Origin: Streptomyces gobiensis
GTDB taxonomy: Bacteria > Actinomycetota > Actinomycetes > Streptomycetales > Streptomycetaceae
Length of the DNA: 64,000 nt
Reading direction: 5' to 3'
Assembly: GCF_021216675.1 (NCBI RefSeq)
Contig: NZ_CP086120.1
Span: 1,302,001-1,366,000 of the forward strand
This document shows positions 9,304 to 16,973 of the stretch, piece by piece. Under the pieces are notes generated by a model, which worked only from the letters and a program-made list of their open reading frames with translations, was not told the origin of the DNA and did no database searches. The first letter of the stretch is position 1; every line of letters starts with the position of its first letter. Position numbers and translations under genes: made by a program.

Positions 9304-9681
9304 TCACACGGATGGCTCAGTGCGGCGGCCGCTGCGCCACCAGGCAACAAGCCAGCCGGCTTCGATGGCCGCGTCGATGATGTGACTGCGGCGCGCCTGG
9401 CCCCGGGGGACGTAGACCAGGTCGATCGCGAGAAGCGTCAGCGCCGTACCCACCCCGGTACGGCGAGCCTGGGCCAGGCATTCGGGCGCGCAACAGGACC
9501 GCAGCTGGCTCAAGCCACCGGAGACCAGCAGCCCTGCCACGGTTCTCACCAGCCAGTCCTGTTCCTCCTTCGCCCTCACAGGACCAAAAAGGCGTTCGAA
9601 ACCGTGCAGACGCAGCAGGGGCCACGCTCCGCCACACACATAGAAGAGGCCTTGGGCCCGGGCAACAAGGAGCGGATTCAT
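9304..9681 (-). CDS. Small membrane protein, hypothetical
   Basis: A 125-residue protein beginning NPLLVARAQGLFYVCGGAWPLL. It has three or four hydrophobic stretches (also TVAGLLVSGGLSQL, ALTLLAIDLVYV and IEAGWLVAWW) separated by charged loops. I recognise similar small proteins in actinobacteria but know no function. It is divergent from the DUF2243/CtaG pair, so they may share a control region at 9682-9875. The longer frame upstream of the ATG at 9681 is Arg-rich and unlikely to be coding. Confidence 0.65.
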   Translation of the reverse strand: MNPLLVARAQGLFYVCGGAWPLLRLHGFERLFGPVRAKEEQDWLVRTVAGLLVSGGLSQLRSCCAPECLAQARRTGVGTALTLLAIDLVYVPRGQARRSHIIDAAIEAGWLVAWWRSGRRTEPSV

Positions 9682-9875
9682 CACGGTCTCCCGGAATCTC
9701 GGGGACGAACGGCGCCCACGGCCACGCGGGTACCCGGCATCACTCCGCCCACCCGGAAGGCACTCTCTTGCCGGGCGGCTCACCCGAATGCGGCGGCCAG
9801 CAGCCCGGCAGCAGCGGAAACGGGCAGACATACGGGCGCGAAGTCACCATCACCACCAGGAAAGCAGAGAAGATC

Positions 9876-10364
9876 GTGAGCCAACCGGCCCGGCCCAGTG
9901 CCACAGCAGTGCCCCATCTTCAGCCCGGACGCTCGATGGCGGTCTCCGCGCTGATCGGCGTGGCGGTGATGGCCGCGGTCGATGAGATCGTCTTCCACCA
10001 GATTCTGGCCTGGCACCACTTCTACGACCGCTCCACTCCCACGGTGGGACTGCTCTCGGACGGTCTGCTGCACACCGGAGAGCTGCTGGCCCTGGTCGCC
10101 GGGTTCGTGCTGTACGCCGATCTGCGGCGCCGCCAGGCTCTGGCCCCTGACCACGCCCTCGCGGGGCTGTTCCTGGGACTGGGAGGCTTCCAGCTTTTCG
10201 ACGGCATCGTGGACCACAAGCTGCTGCGTGTGCACCAAGTCCGCTACGGCGTCGATGTCACCCCTTATGACCTGGCGTGGAATGCCACGGGCCTGGTGCT
10301 GTTGGCCATCGGAGGAGTCCTGGCCGTACGGGCGGTACGCCGGTACCGGCCGGCATCCTCATGA
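9876..10364 (+). CDS. DUF2243 membrane protein
   Basis: A 162-residue membrane protein with four predicted spans and the DUF2243 pattern: DEIVFHQILAWHHFYD near the first span, DGLLHTGELLALVAGF, and FQLFDGIVDHKLLRVHQVR. The several histidines at membrane edges suit a metal or haem role, but the family function is not established. The stop overlaps the start of a ctaG-like gene (ATGA). This pairing is common in actinobacteria and points to respiratory oxidase or copper handling. The GTG at 9876 is the nearest start to the conserved part; its ribosome site is weak. Confidence 0.82.
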   Translation: MSQPARPSATAVPHLQPGRSMAVSALIGVAVMAAVDEIVFHQILAWHHFYDRSTPTVGLLSDGLLHTGELLALVAGFVLYADLRRRQALAPDHALAGLFLGLGGFQLFDGIVDHKLLRVHQVRYGVDVTPYDLAWNATGLVLLAIGGVLAVRAVRRYRPASS

Positions 10365-11170
10365 CGACGGCCCACGTACACCCGGTCCCCGGTCTGGCAG
10401 AGCTGCTCACCGTCACAGCCGCGCTGCTGGCCGTCACCGCCTACCTGCTGGCCGCCCTGCGCCTGCGCCGCCGCGGCGACGCCTGGCCGCTGGCCCGGGA
10501 CGCCTCGTTCACCGCTGGCGGCACCGCCCTGGCCTACGCGGTACTGGCCACGCTGCCGGGCGGGCCGTTCACCGCGCACATGGTCCAGCACCTGATCGTC
10601 GGCATGGCCGCTCCGCTGCTGCTGGTCCTCGCCCGCCCGCTCACCCTCGCCCTGCGCGCCCTGCCTCCCGGCCGGGTACGGCGGCGGCTGCTGAGCGTGG
10701 CGCACTCCCGGCCCGCCGCCTGGCTGGTGTTCCCGCCGATCGCGGCGCTGCTGAACATCGGCGGCCTGTGGGTCCTCTACCGCACCCCGTTGCTGGCCAC
10801 CGCCCAGCACCAGCCTCTCGCGCACGCCGCGGTCCACGCCCATGTCCTGACCGCCGGTTTGCTGTTCACCTTCGCCGTGTGCCAGCTCGACCCGCTGCGC
10901 CGCCGCTGGAACCTCACATGGCGCGGCGCCACCCTGCTGGCCACCGGCTCCGCCCACGCGGTCCTCGCCAAGAGCCTCTACGCCACACCCCCGCCCGGCA
11001 CCGCCTACACCGCCGCCGACCTGCACACTGGGGCCCAGCTGATGTACTACGGCGGCGACCTGGCCGAACTCGCTCTCGCCGCCGCACTCGCCGCCCAGTG
11101 GTACGGCAGAGGCCACCAGGCTGGACAGCCCGCACGGACTCGCCAACGGGCGACCAAGCGGTTCGCGTAA
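10361..11170 (+). CDS. Cytochrome c oxidase assembly protein, CtaG/caa3 type
   Basis: A 269-residue multi-pass membrane protein of the caa3_CtaG family, which helps insert copper into cytochrome oxidase. Seen here are six or seven spans, HMVQHLIVGMAAPLLLVLARP (the family's conserved histidine segment), HAAVHAHVLTAGLLF and GAQLMYYGGDLAELALA. It is translationally coupled to the DUF2243 gene upstream. No oxidase subunits lie nearby, so this is probably an accessory copy beside the main ctaG elsewhere. Confidence 0.87.
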   Translation: MTTAHVHPVPGLAELLTVTAALLAVTAYLLAALRLRRRGDAWPLARDASFTAGGTALAYAVLATLPGGPFTAHMVQHLIVGMAAPLLLVLARPLTLALRALPPGRVRRRLLSVAHSRPAAWLVFPPIAALLNIGGLWVLYRTPLLATAQHQPLAHAAVHAHVLTAGLLFTFAVCQLDPLRRRWNLTWRGATLLATGSAHAVLAKSLYATPPPGTAYTAADLHTGAQLMYYGGDLAELALAAALAAQWYGRGHQAGQPARTRQRATKRFA

Positions 11171-11180
11171 CCCGCTCTGC

Positions 11181-11555
11181 GTGCAGCCGCTGGGGTCCAC
11201 GCCCGGGGTTGGTCGCCACCATCGCCCGGGTCCTTCTGAGTTCGGACGCCTCACCGAAGGCGTACCGCTCACGCTCTCCGCACGTATTCGCGACACCCTC
11301 TCCGAACTGGAGAAGATCAAGAGTCAGCCGGGAATTGAAGCGCGGTACAGCGGCGGACACGCTTACTTATCGGTCTTTCGATTTGATCACGGCATGATCA
11401 TTACCCCTCTCCTGACCCACCGCGTCGGCCATGATGCTCCTACGCTTCATCTGCACCGCTACCAAGACGACGGAATGTTTGATCGCTTCGCTTCACGCGT
11501 TGAGGAACTGTGGAGCAACGGCACGCCTGTATGGGGAGGCAACAGCAGTGGCTAG
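11181..11555 (+). pseudogene. Degraded or truncated ORF before the NUDIX gene
   Basis: The frame holds a coherent C-terminal part (SARIRDTLSELEKIK, GGHAYLSVFRFD, LHLHRYQDDGMFDRFASRVEELW). It resembles the end of a larger regulatory-type protein but has no sensible N-terminus. The segment just after the ctaG stop reads as random basic sequence. A TTA leucine codon lies at 11367-11369, a rare codon in Streptomyces that makes translation depend on the bldA tRNA. The stop overlaps the NUDIX start. It may be a remnant left at an insertion boundary; a short functional protein starting within it cannot be excluded. Confidence 0.4.
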
Positions 11556-12015
11556 GCGCGATTATGAGGACGACCCGAACGCCCCAGAAGCAAACAGCTT
11601 GGTCCCCGCTGCCTCAACTATCGTCGTAAACGACTCTGGGCGCGTCCTGCTACAGCGACGGACCGACAACAACATGTGGGCTCTTCCAGGTGGCGCCATG
11701 AACCTTGGGGAATCCCTCCCTGACTGCGCAAGGCGAGAAACACGTGAGGAAACCGGGCTTGAAGTTGAACTGACGGGGATCGTCGGAACCTACACCAATC
11801 CGGGGCACGTCTTCGCCTACGATGATGGTGAGGTGCGTCAAGAGTTCTCAATCTGCTTTCTTGCCCGGGCAATTGGCGGGCATCTGGCTGTCTCGGATGA
11901 ATCAACAGACGTCCGCTGGTTCACTCCCGAAGAGGTTGAGTCACTGCCCATGGTTGCCAGCATTCGGAAGCGCGTAAATGACTGGCTGGAAGGAAAAATC
12001 CCTGCCTTGCGCTGA
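11548..12015 (+). CDS. NUDIX hydrolase
   Basis: A 155-residue Mg-dependent hydrolase of nucleoside diphosphates linked to another group. The full Nudix box is present: GGAMNLGESLPDCARRETREETGLEV, matching G-x5-E-x7-RE-x2-EE-x-G. Before it comes VVNDSGRVLLQRR. The GTG at 11548 has GGGGAGG at a good distance. Codon usage is visibly less GC-biased than in the flanking genes, suggesting recent acquisition with the upstream remnant. The substrate cannot be deduced. Confidence 0.9.
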   Translation: MARRDYEDDPNAPEANSLVPAASTIVVNDSGRVLLQRRTDNNMWALPGGAMNLGESLPDCARRETREETGLEVELTGIVGTYTNPGHVFAYDDGEVRQEFSICFLARAIGGHLAVSDESTDVRWFTPEEVESLPMVASIRKRVNDWLEGKIPALR

Positions 12016-12021
12016 TGACCA

Positions 12022-12062
12022 ACAAAAACCCCGTTCCCGCCATTGATCTCGGGCAGGGGGGC
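12022..12062 (-). terminator. Rho-independent terminator of the 58-aa gene
   Basis: On the minus strand CCCC-TG-CCCG and CGGG-AA-CGGGG pair around a ten-base loop and are followed by TTTTTG. This is a clear intrinsic terminator after the stop at 12082. The same hairpin can also end the convergent NUDIX transcript. Confidence 0.6.
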
Positions 12063-12081
12063 GCCTTCGTCGTGTCTGGGC

Positions 12082-12258
12082 TCAGGCGGTGTCACCGTCC
12101 CAGTACAGCTGTCCGTCGTCGCGGAGGCTGTAGATGCAGCGCCCACCGAAGAAGGAGCACTTCGGGGAGATCAGGGCGAGTCCTCCGGCGAGCTCTTCCT
12201 CGGTCAGTGCTCCTACATCCACGGTTTCGCCGTCCGTAGGGCCGCCGTGGAGGGCCAT
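12082..12258 (-). CDS. Small hypothetical protein, 58 aa
   Basis: An acidic 58-residue ORF with a good helix (DVGALTEEELAGGLALI) followed by SPKCSFFGGRCIYSL and an acidic end (DGQLYWDGD). The two cysteines seven apart could bind metal or form a disulfide, but there is no export signal. Coding bias and the intrinsic terminator after it support a real gene. It is one of several small accessory genes in this island. Confidence 0.5.
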   Translation of the reverse strand: MALHGGPTDGETVDVGALTEEELAGGLALISPKCSFFGGRCIYSLRDDGQLYWDGDTA

Positions 12259-12407
12259 TGTGGTGCCACGCTCCACGCTCGGCAGGGCGCCACACCGGCG
12301 ACGGCCCTGGCAGCAGACTGTCTGATCCCGTCTGGTCCGCATCCGTAAGCTCCGTGCCACACTGGCTTCGGCCCCGTTGTTCCCCCGTCGGCGGGGCCGC
12401 CTCCATT

Positions 12408-12896
12408 TCAGCGCAGGTCGAGTACCATCACGTCGTACATCGGCGAGTCCGGGAAGGGAAGCTTCTCGCCAGCCAGCTCATACCCCCAGCTCTCGTACAG
12501 AGCCCGGAGACCCGGACGCTCCCGGCGCACCAGCAGCTCGGCACGTTCCTCCTGCCGGTGGCTCATCAATTCGTCATGCATCACGTGGGAGATGCCCCGC
12601 CCGCGCCACTTCTCGCGGAGCATGTTCTCGCACAGCTTGAACCTGCTGGCGTCATCGCGCGCGGTGAATCCGTAAGTGAAGCCTGTTACTTCGGTGTCGA
12701 CCTCGGCAATCACGCAGCCCCAGCCACCGGCGGACACATGGCTTTCCAGACGTTCCTCGAAGCGCTCCATGGAGAAGAACGGGTTGGTTGCGATTTCGTC
12801 CGCGTACACGTCGGCGTACACGTCCAGGATGGTGCCGCGGATCTCTGCCAGCCGCTCGCCGGTGTAGTAGCTGGTCGTCAGAAGATCTACGGACAT
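12408..12896 (-). CDS. GNAT-family N-acetyltransferase
   Basis: A 162-residue acetyltransferase of the GNAT fold. It shows the beta-strand segment GWGCVIAEVDTEVTGFTYGF, the acetyl-CoA loop region REKWRGRGISHVMHDEL (R/Q-x2-G-x-G/A) and the final VRRERPGLRALYESWGYE. Its start overlaps the end of the HTH/TPR regulator upstream by ten bases, so the two are co-expressed. Related pairs of TPR regulator and GNAT enzyme are common in streptomycete accessory regions. The acceptor is unknown. Confidence 0.88.
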   Translation of the reverse strand: MSVDLLTTSYYTGERLAEIRGTILDVYADVYADEIATNPFFSMERFEERLESHVSAGGWGCVIAEVDTEVTGFTYGFTARDDASRFKLCENMLREKWRGRGISHVMHDELMSHRQEERAELLVRRERPGLRALYESWGYELAGEKLPFPDSPMYDVMVLDLR

Positions 12897-14197
12897 GTAG
12901 CCACCGCCTCATATCGTTCCGAGAATTCCGCAGCACCCGGCGCGCCGTGGTCGAGCAGGTCGTCGCGCAGCTGCTTCAGGCGTCTGTTGACCCGGGGGCT
13001 GTTCACCTCGGGCAGAAGAGTGAGGGCGTCGTTTCCGGCCGCCATAGCCTCCTCCAATTCCCCGGCCGATACCAAGGCCCGGCCAAGTCTGACGCGGGCG
13101 GCAAACTCGTTACGCCTCAATGGCGTCGACTGCACGACCCGTAGGGATTCCCGGGCAGCGTCCACCGCCTTAGCGTGTTGCCCCAGATCGAGGAAGGACA
13201 GGGCCGCAGCGCTGGTCACCTCGCCTGCGTTGAAGAACCCAAGCCACCGTTGCGGCTCGCTGGACCCCCGGTCGAATTCCTGCTCGGCTCGGTGCAGGGA
13301 CCGGGCACACCAGCCCGCTTCATCCTGGACAGCGTGTCCCTGGGCGACCCTGGTATGCAGCAGTGCGGACAGCTGTCCGTCCCGGCGGCCCCGCGTTTCC
13401 TCCAGCGCCGCGCGAGCGATCGACACTGCCTCTCCGCCGTGCCCCAGCACGTACGCCTGGTGAGACATAGACGACCAGATCCGCGCCTGGAGCCGCTTGT
13501 CCCGAGCCAGAAGGGCATAGCGAAGCCCGGCGTCCCACCATCGGCGCGCAATCTCCTGCCGCCCCGCGTCGAACGCGAACCAGCCCGCGCTTGTGGCCAC
13601 CTCGCCCAAGGCGCGGTACAGGTGGGTCTGTACGTTGCTCCCGTAGGTGCAGCGGCGCGCGGCATCCTCGACGTGATCGATGTAGCGGGCTGCGGCATCC
13701 ACCAGCTGCGCGCCGCCATGGCGGTCGTCGATCTTGTGGAGCTTGCCGACAGCGGCTTGGATGCGGCCGACATCGGACATCCCGAGCCGTCCCGCCTCGG
13801 GGAGGGGAGGCAGGGTGAGCAGGCTTCCAGTGAGGCCAAGGACGAACTTGCGGCGGAGCACGGGCGGGTCCTCGGGGCGGGCGGGTGCTGATGGTGTCCG
13901 CTGCGCGGGCACTGATGTCCGCACCGTAACCCCGGAAGCGCCTGTCGCGGGAGGCCGGAACCCCAGTTCGCTGGCAGATCGGCCGAATACTGCTTCTAAT
14001 GGCAGGCGGCTACGGGTCCACGGCCAGGCCACCTCGCCGGACAGCCAGCGGCGGACCTGGCGTGCTGTGCAGTCCCCAGGCGCTCCGGTGAGTCGTTCCG
14101 TAGCGTCGTTCACTGCCCCGGCTAAGTCCTCTTGGGTGAAGCCGTATTCGGCCATAAGGCGGTGCAGCGTCAGATTCGGCCGGAGTTGATCAGGCAT
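12887..14197 (-). CDS. HTH regulator with TPR-like C-terminal region
   Basis: A 436-residue protein. Residues about 10-75 (HRLMAEYGFTQEDLAGAVNDATER, TARQVRRWLSGEVAWPW) form an XRE-like helix-turn-helix of the type found in many Streptomyces regulators. The rest consists of helical repeats typical of TPR ligand- or peptide-sensing domains, with frequent Ala/Arg pairs such as AGWFAFDAGRQEIARRWWDAG. It is co-transcribed with the GNAT gene and divergent from the small-gene run leading to the RiPP cassette. That makes it a candidate local regulator of the island. Confidence 0.83.
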   Translation of the reverse strand: MPDQLRPNLTLHRLMAEYGFTQEDLAGAVNDATERLTGAPGDCTARQVRRWLSGEVAWPWTRSRLPLEAVFGRSASELGFRPPATGASGVTVRTSVPAQRTPSAPARPEDPPVLRRKFVLGLTGSLLTLPPLPEAGRLGMSDVGRIQAAVGKLHKIDDRHGGAQLVDAAARYIDHVEDAARRCTYGSNVQTHLYRALGEVATSAGWFAFDAGRQEIARRWWDAGLRYALLARDKRLQARIWSSMSHQAYVLGHGGEAVSIARAALEETRGRRDGQLSALLHTRVAQGHAVQDEAGWCARSLHRAEQEFDRGSSEPQRWLGFFNAGEVTSAAALSFLDLGQHAKAVDAARESLRVVQSTPLRRNEFAARVRLGRALVSAGELEEAMAAGNDALTLLPEVNSPRVNRRLKQLRDDLLDHGAPGAAEFSERYEAVATCP

Positions 14198-14366
14198 CGG
14201 GTCTCCCCCCTGGCGTGATCTGTCCCACAGTAGTGGACTCCTGACGGGGCGTGAGAACTAAGCGTCCTCCTGCTGTGAAGTAACTGCCCTTGAACCGTCC
14301 TTTCACTGGCTTTGCCTGTGCGTGACGGTAGAACTCCTGCTTCCCCCATCGACTCAGGGAGCTACC

Positions 14367-14780
14367 GTGACCGCCCCTTCCGCACGGCCTGAACCGTGGA
14401 AACCGCCGACCGGACAGGACGTCGAGATGCGGCCCGCCGGGCGCTCGTGGGACGCGGTGAAAGTCCCGGCTTATTTGGGCGTCGTCGCCCTCGAGCAGCT
14501 TGGCGAGGACAACGGGGCTGTGATCGAGGACGGCTTCGGCGCTGTGTACTACTGGCTCGTTGCACCCGGCGCAGCCGACGACTGGGCCCTTCAGAGGGTT
14601 GAGGTCTGCGGCCAGTCCACCTATGTGGCCGTGCCGCCCCAGCGCTTCGTCGACGGTCCTGGCCTGCGCTGGCGCGTGCCGCTTGCCCCGGGCCGCTATC
14701 TGACGGATCCCGAGCTGCTGCACAAGGCACTGGCGGCGGCGGTGGCTGATGCCTTCGGGCCGCGGAACCTAACCAGTTGA
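14367..14780 (+). CDS. Streptomyces-type hypothetical protein, 137 aa
   Basis: The GTG at 14367 follows AGGGAG by six bases. The protein has a Pro-rich start (PSARPEPWKPPTG) and a globular body with conserved-looking aromatic segments: DNGAVIEDGFGAVYYWLVAPGAADDW, VAVPPQRFVDGPGLRWRVP and RYLTDPELLHKAL. I recognise this type from positions beside XRE regulators in streptomycetes, but no function is known. It is divergent from the HTH/TPR regulator, with a 169-base shared promoter region. Confidence 0.65.
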   Translation: MTAPSARPEPWKPPTGQDVEMRPAGRSWDAVKVPAYLGVVALEQLGEDNGAVIEDGFGAVYYWLVAPGAADDWALQRVEVCGQSTYVAVPPQRFVDGPGLRWRVPLAPGRYLTDPELLHKALAAAVADAFGPRNLTS

Positions 14781-14931
14781 TGACCAGGCCACAAAAGACC
14801 CCGGCAAGGTGGCTAGACCTCCCGGGGCGTGGCCGATCCACAAGGGAGATCGACATGAGCATTATCCACGCACTGACCGCTCTGCCAGAGCAGCCGTTGC
14901 GGCCCTGTACGGACTGGAGGAGCGGCATCCG

Positions 14932-15180
14932 GTGCACCCTGCCCGGACTGCCCCGATCCCGCCCCAGCCGTCCGCCCCGGCGCCCCCGCCGTCCCGTACA
15001 CCGCTGCCCCGGCACCGGTCGCCGTACGGGATCGACGAGCCGCTGTGGGCAGACGCGTTGCCGCTGGTGCGGCCCTACGTCGCGACAGAGGAGCAGCGTC
15101 AGCGCCGCCAGGATTTGATCACGGCCGCGCAGTTCAACACCGACACGGACCCCTACGTGTACAGGCGTGGTGCGCTGTGA
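14932..15180 (+). CDS. Small Streptomyces-type hypothetical protein, 82 aa
   Basis: The body reads PRHRSPYGIDEPLWADALPLVRPYVATEEQRQRRQDLITAA, then a short acidic end. The SPYG...VRPY pattern recurs in small streptomycete proteins of unknown function. The GTG at 14932 has GGAGGAG nine bases upstream. An ATG at 14855 with a good GGGAG site opens a different frame that runs to 15118 across the same DNA and looks non-coding after about 20 codons. A frameshift joining the two starts is possible. The stop overlaps the next start (GTGA). Confidence 0.5.
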   Translation: MHPARTAPIPPQPSAPAPPPSRTPLPRHRSPYGIDEPLWADALPLVRPYVATEEQRQRRQDLITAAQFNTDTDPYVYRRGAL

Positions 15181-15515
15181 CCACCGGCAAGGAGCTATGC
15201 GGCGCCACACACCCCGAACACCCGCTGCCCTGCCGCCGCGCCACCGACCACGGCGACCTGCACCGCGACGGCAACGGCACCGCATGGATCGACCCCAGCG
15301 GCACGCTGGCCTGGTCCATCGCGGTCCTGATGGCAGCCGACCAACTGGTCGCTGAAGTGGCGGCCGATCCGCGCGACGCCGATACTGAGCAGCTGTGGCG
15401 CGCCTTTCTCGATCACGCCGTCCAGTGCGGCCCATGCACCGCTGGCGATGACTGCGACCTCTCGCGCCGACTACTCACCGAATACCGCAACGCACTACGG
15501 CACCAAGAGGTATGA
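15177..15515 (+). CDS. Cysteine-rich hypothetical protein, 112 aa
   Basis: Starts at the GTG overlapping the upstream stop, so it is translationally coupled. The N-terminal segment LCGATHPEHPLPCRRATDHGDLHRD has Cys and His spaced as in a zinc site. The middle is a helix (LAWSIAVLMAADQLVAEVAAD). The end, HAVQCGPCTAGDDCDLSRRLL, adds three more cysteines. Together these suggest a small metal-binding protein. No family function is known. It may form an operon with the 14367 and 14932 genes just before the RiPP cassette. Confidence 0.65.
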   Translation: MTTGKELCGATHPEHPLPCRRATDHGDLHRDGNGTAWIDPSGTLAWSIAVLMAADQLVAEVAADPRDADTEQLWRAFLDHAVQCGPCTAGDDCDLSRRLLTEYRNALRHQEV

Positions 15516-15518
15516 CCT

Positions 15519-15788
15519 GTGCCCTGTACGACATGTCACCGTGCCGGAAAAGAGCGAGCCCGCTTAGAACGGGACGTAAGCCTGCTCGGTACAGCAGCGG
15601 CATGTATCCGGTGCGTCAACCGGCCTGCTTCAAATAAACCTCACCCCATGGCGACCGTTCGGGTCAGGGTCGCACCGCAACAGCACCACCGACACCGAGG
15701 AGAGGCTGATGGCCACAGCAGCACATCCGAGAGAGGCATTCCCTCTCGCGCTCACGTCCGAGGGCGGAAGGTTCCCCCACAGCGATGA
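15519..15788 (+). CDS. Possible small zinc-ribbon ORF overlapping tgmA
   Basis: A GTG with AAGAGG upstream opens a frame whose first 50 residues carry CTTC and CIRC motifs about 25 residues apart, the layout of a minimal zinc ribbon. Beyond that the sequence becomes His/Arg-rich and overlaps the first 80 bases of tgmA in another frame, which looks non-coding. It may be a short real gene with a lost stop, or chance. Confidence 0.25.
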   Translation: MPCTTCHRAGKERARLERDVSLLGTAAACIRCVNRPASNKPHPMATVRVRVAPQQHHRHRGEADGHSSTSERGIPSRAHVRGRKVPPQR

Positions 15789-16011
15789 GACGCCGACCGG
15801 GCCGGGCACTCGCCCGTGGATTCTGCGCTTCGCCCGTACCCCCGACGCGGCACAGGCGATCGCGAAGCCACCCGCCGTCTACGACGACGAGTTGCAGATG
15901 TCGGTCAGCCTGTATGGCGGGCCCCTGCCGTTCATGCAGACCGAGAACCCCACGGTCCCCGACGGTGAGATGGAGAACCCGCCGCCGCTGGATGAGGGGC
16001 CGAAGGACTGA
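15709..16011 (+). CDS. tgmA: ATP-grasp-modified RiPP precursor (graspetide precursor)
   Basis: A 100-residue precursor peptide of the TgmA type. After a variable start, residues about 35-66 match the family's conserved leader (RPWILRFARTPDAA, then AVYDDELQMSVSLYGG). The tail from about 67 on is the likely core. It offers hydroxyl or amine donors (Ser67, Thr78, Thr82, Lys99) and many acidic acceptors (Glu79, Asp85, Glu87, Glu89, Asp95, Glu96, Asp100) for omega-ester or amide macrocycles. An Asp85-Gly86 step fits aspartimide formation by the PIMT-like partner. GAGGAGAGG precedes the ATG. The stop overlaps the ligase start (TGATG). Confidence 0.85.
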   Translation: MATAAHPREAFPLALTSEGGRFPHSDETPTGPGTRPWILRFARTPDAAQAIAKPPAVYDDELQMSVSLYGGPLPFMQTENPTVPDGEMENPPPLDEGPKD

Positions 16012-16973
16012 TGCCCATCCTCATGATCGCGGCCAAGGACGATTGGCCCACCGACCGTGTCGTCAAGGTGCTCACGGACCGAGGAGCGGAGGTCTTCCGT
16101 ATGGACACCGCCGACTTCCCGCAAGAGCTCACCCTTGCCGGGCGGATCGAGACCCGGCGAGGGTGGACGGGCGGTCTCACCACCTCGCACCGCGCCATCG
16201 ACCTCGCTGAGGTCGAGTCGGTCTACTACCGAGCCCCGAACGCTTTCGATCTGCCCGCGACGATGTCTGGGCCGGAGCGCCGGTTCGCCGCAGCTCAGGC
16301 CCGCGCCGGTCTTGGCGGGATCATCTCGGCTCTCGACTGCCGGTGGGTCTCCCATCCCGCCGCGATGTCGCGCGCTGAGTACAAGCCGCTTCAGCTCGCC
16401 ACCGCCCAGGCCTGCGGCCTGGCCATCCCCCCGACGCTGATCACCAACAGCTCGGACGCGGCCCGAGCGTTCGTCGGCGATGTCGGGGGCCGGGTCGTCT
16501 GCAAGCCGGTCGCCTCTCCCGTGTTCGCCGAAGGCGGTCAGGTCAAGACGGTCTACACCCGGCGCCTCACTGAGGACGACCTGGACGACTTGCGCGGCAT
16601 CGACACGACCGCGCATCTGTTCCAGGCGTGGGTCGATAAGGCGTACGAGGTGCGGCTAACCGTCGTCGGCGACCGGCTGTTCGCCGCGGAGGTCCACGCG
16701 GGCAGCGAAGCCGCTTACACGGACTGGCGCAGCGACTACTCCTCCCTTACCTACCGCGTCGCTGCGACCCCGGACGATGTCGCCGAGGGCGTGCGGCGCT
16801 ACATGGACCGTCTCGGTCTGCGCTTTGCCGCCCTCGACTTCATCGTTGGCCCCGACGGAATCTGGTGGTATTTGGAGGCCAATCCGTGTGGGCAGTGGGA
16901 TTGGATTCAGCACGCCACCGGTCTACCCATCGCGGAAGGCATCGCCGATGAGCTTCAAGGAGTCCCCGCATGA
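16011..16973 (+). CDS. tgmB: ATP-grasp ribosomal peptide maturase
   Basis: A 320-residue ATP-grasp ligase of the graspetide maturase family. It activates side-chain carboxylates of the precursor as acyl phosphates and joins them to Ser, Thr or Lys side chains. Visible features are the N-terminal fold with VFRMDTADFP, the family segment VYYRAPNAFDLP, the lysine-bearing region SRAEYKPLQLATAQACGL, and the metal/ATP site ALDFIVGPDG...YLEANPCGQW with Asp276, Glu289 and Asn291. Length and gene order match known tgmB genes. It overlaps tgmA by one base and tgmC by four. Confidence 0.93.
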   Translation: MPILMIAAKDDWPTDRVVKVLTDRGAEVFRMDTADFPQELTLAGRIETRRGWTGGLTTSHRAIDLAEVESVYYRAPNAFDLPATMSGPERRFAAAQARAGLGGIISALDCRWVSHPAAMSRAEYKPLQLATAQACGLAIPPTLITNSSDAARAFVGDVGGRVVCKPVASPVFAEGGQVKTVYTRRLTEDDLDDLRGIDTTAHLFQAWVDKAYEVRLTVVGDRLFAAEVHAGSEAAYTDWRSDYSSLTYRVAATPDDVAEGVRRYMDRLGLRFAALDFIVGPDGIWWYLEANPCGQWDWIQHATGLPIAEGIADELQGVPA

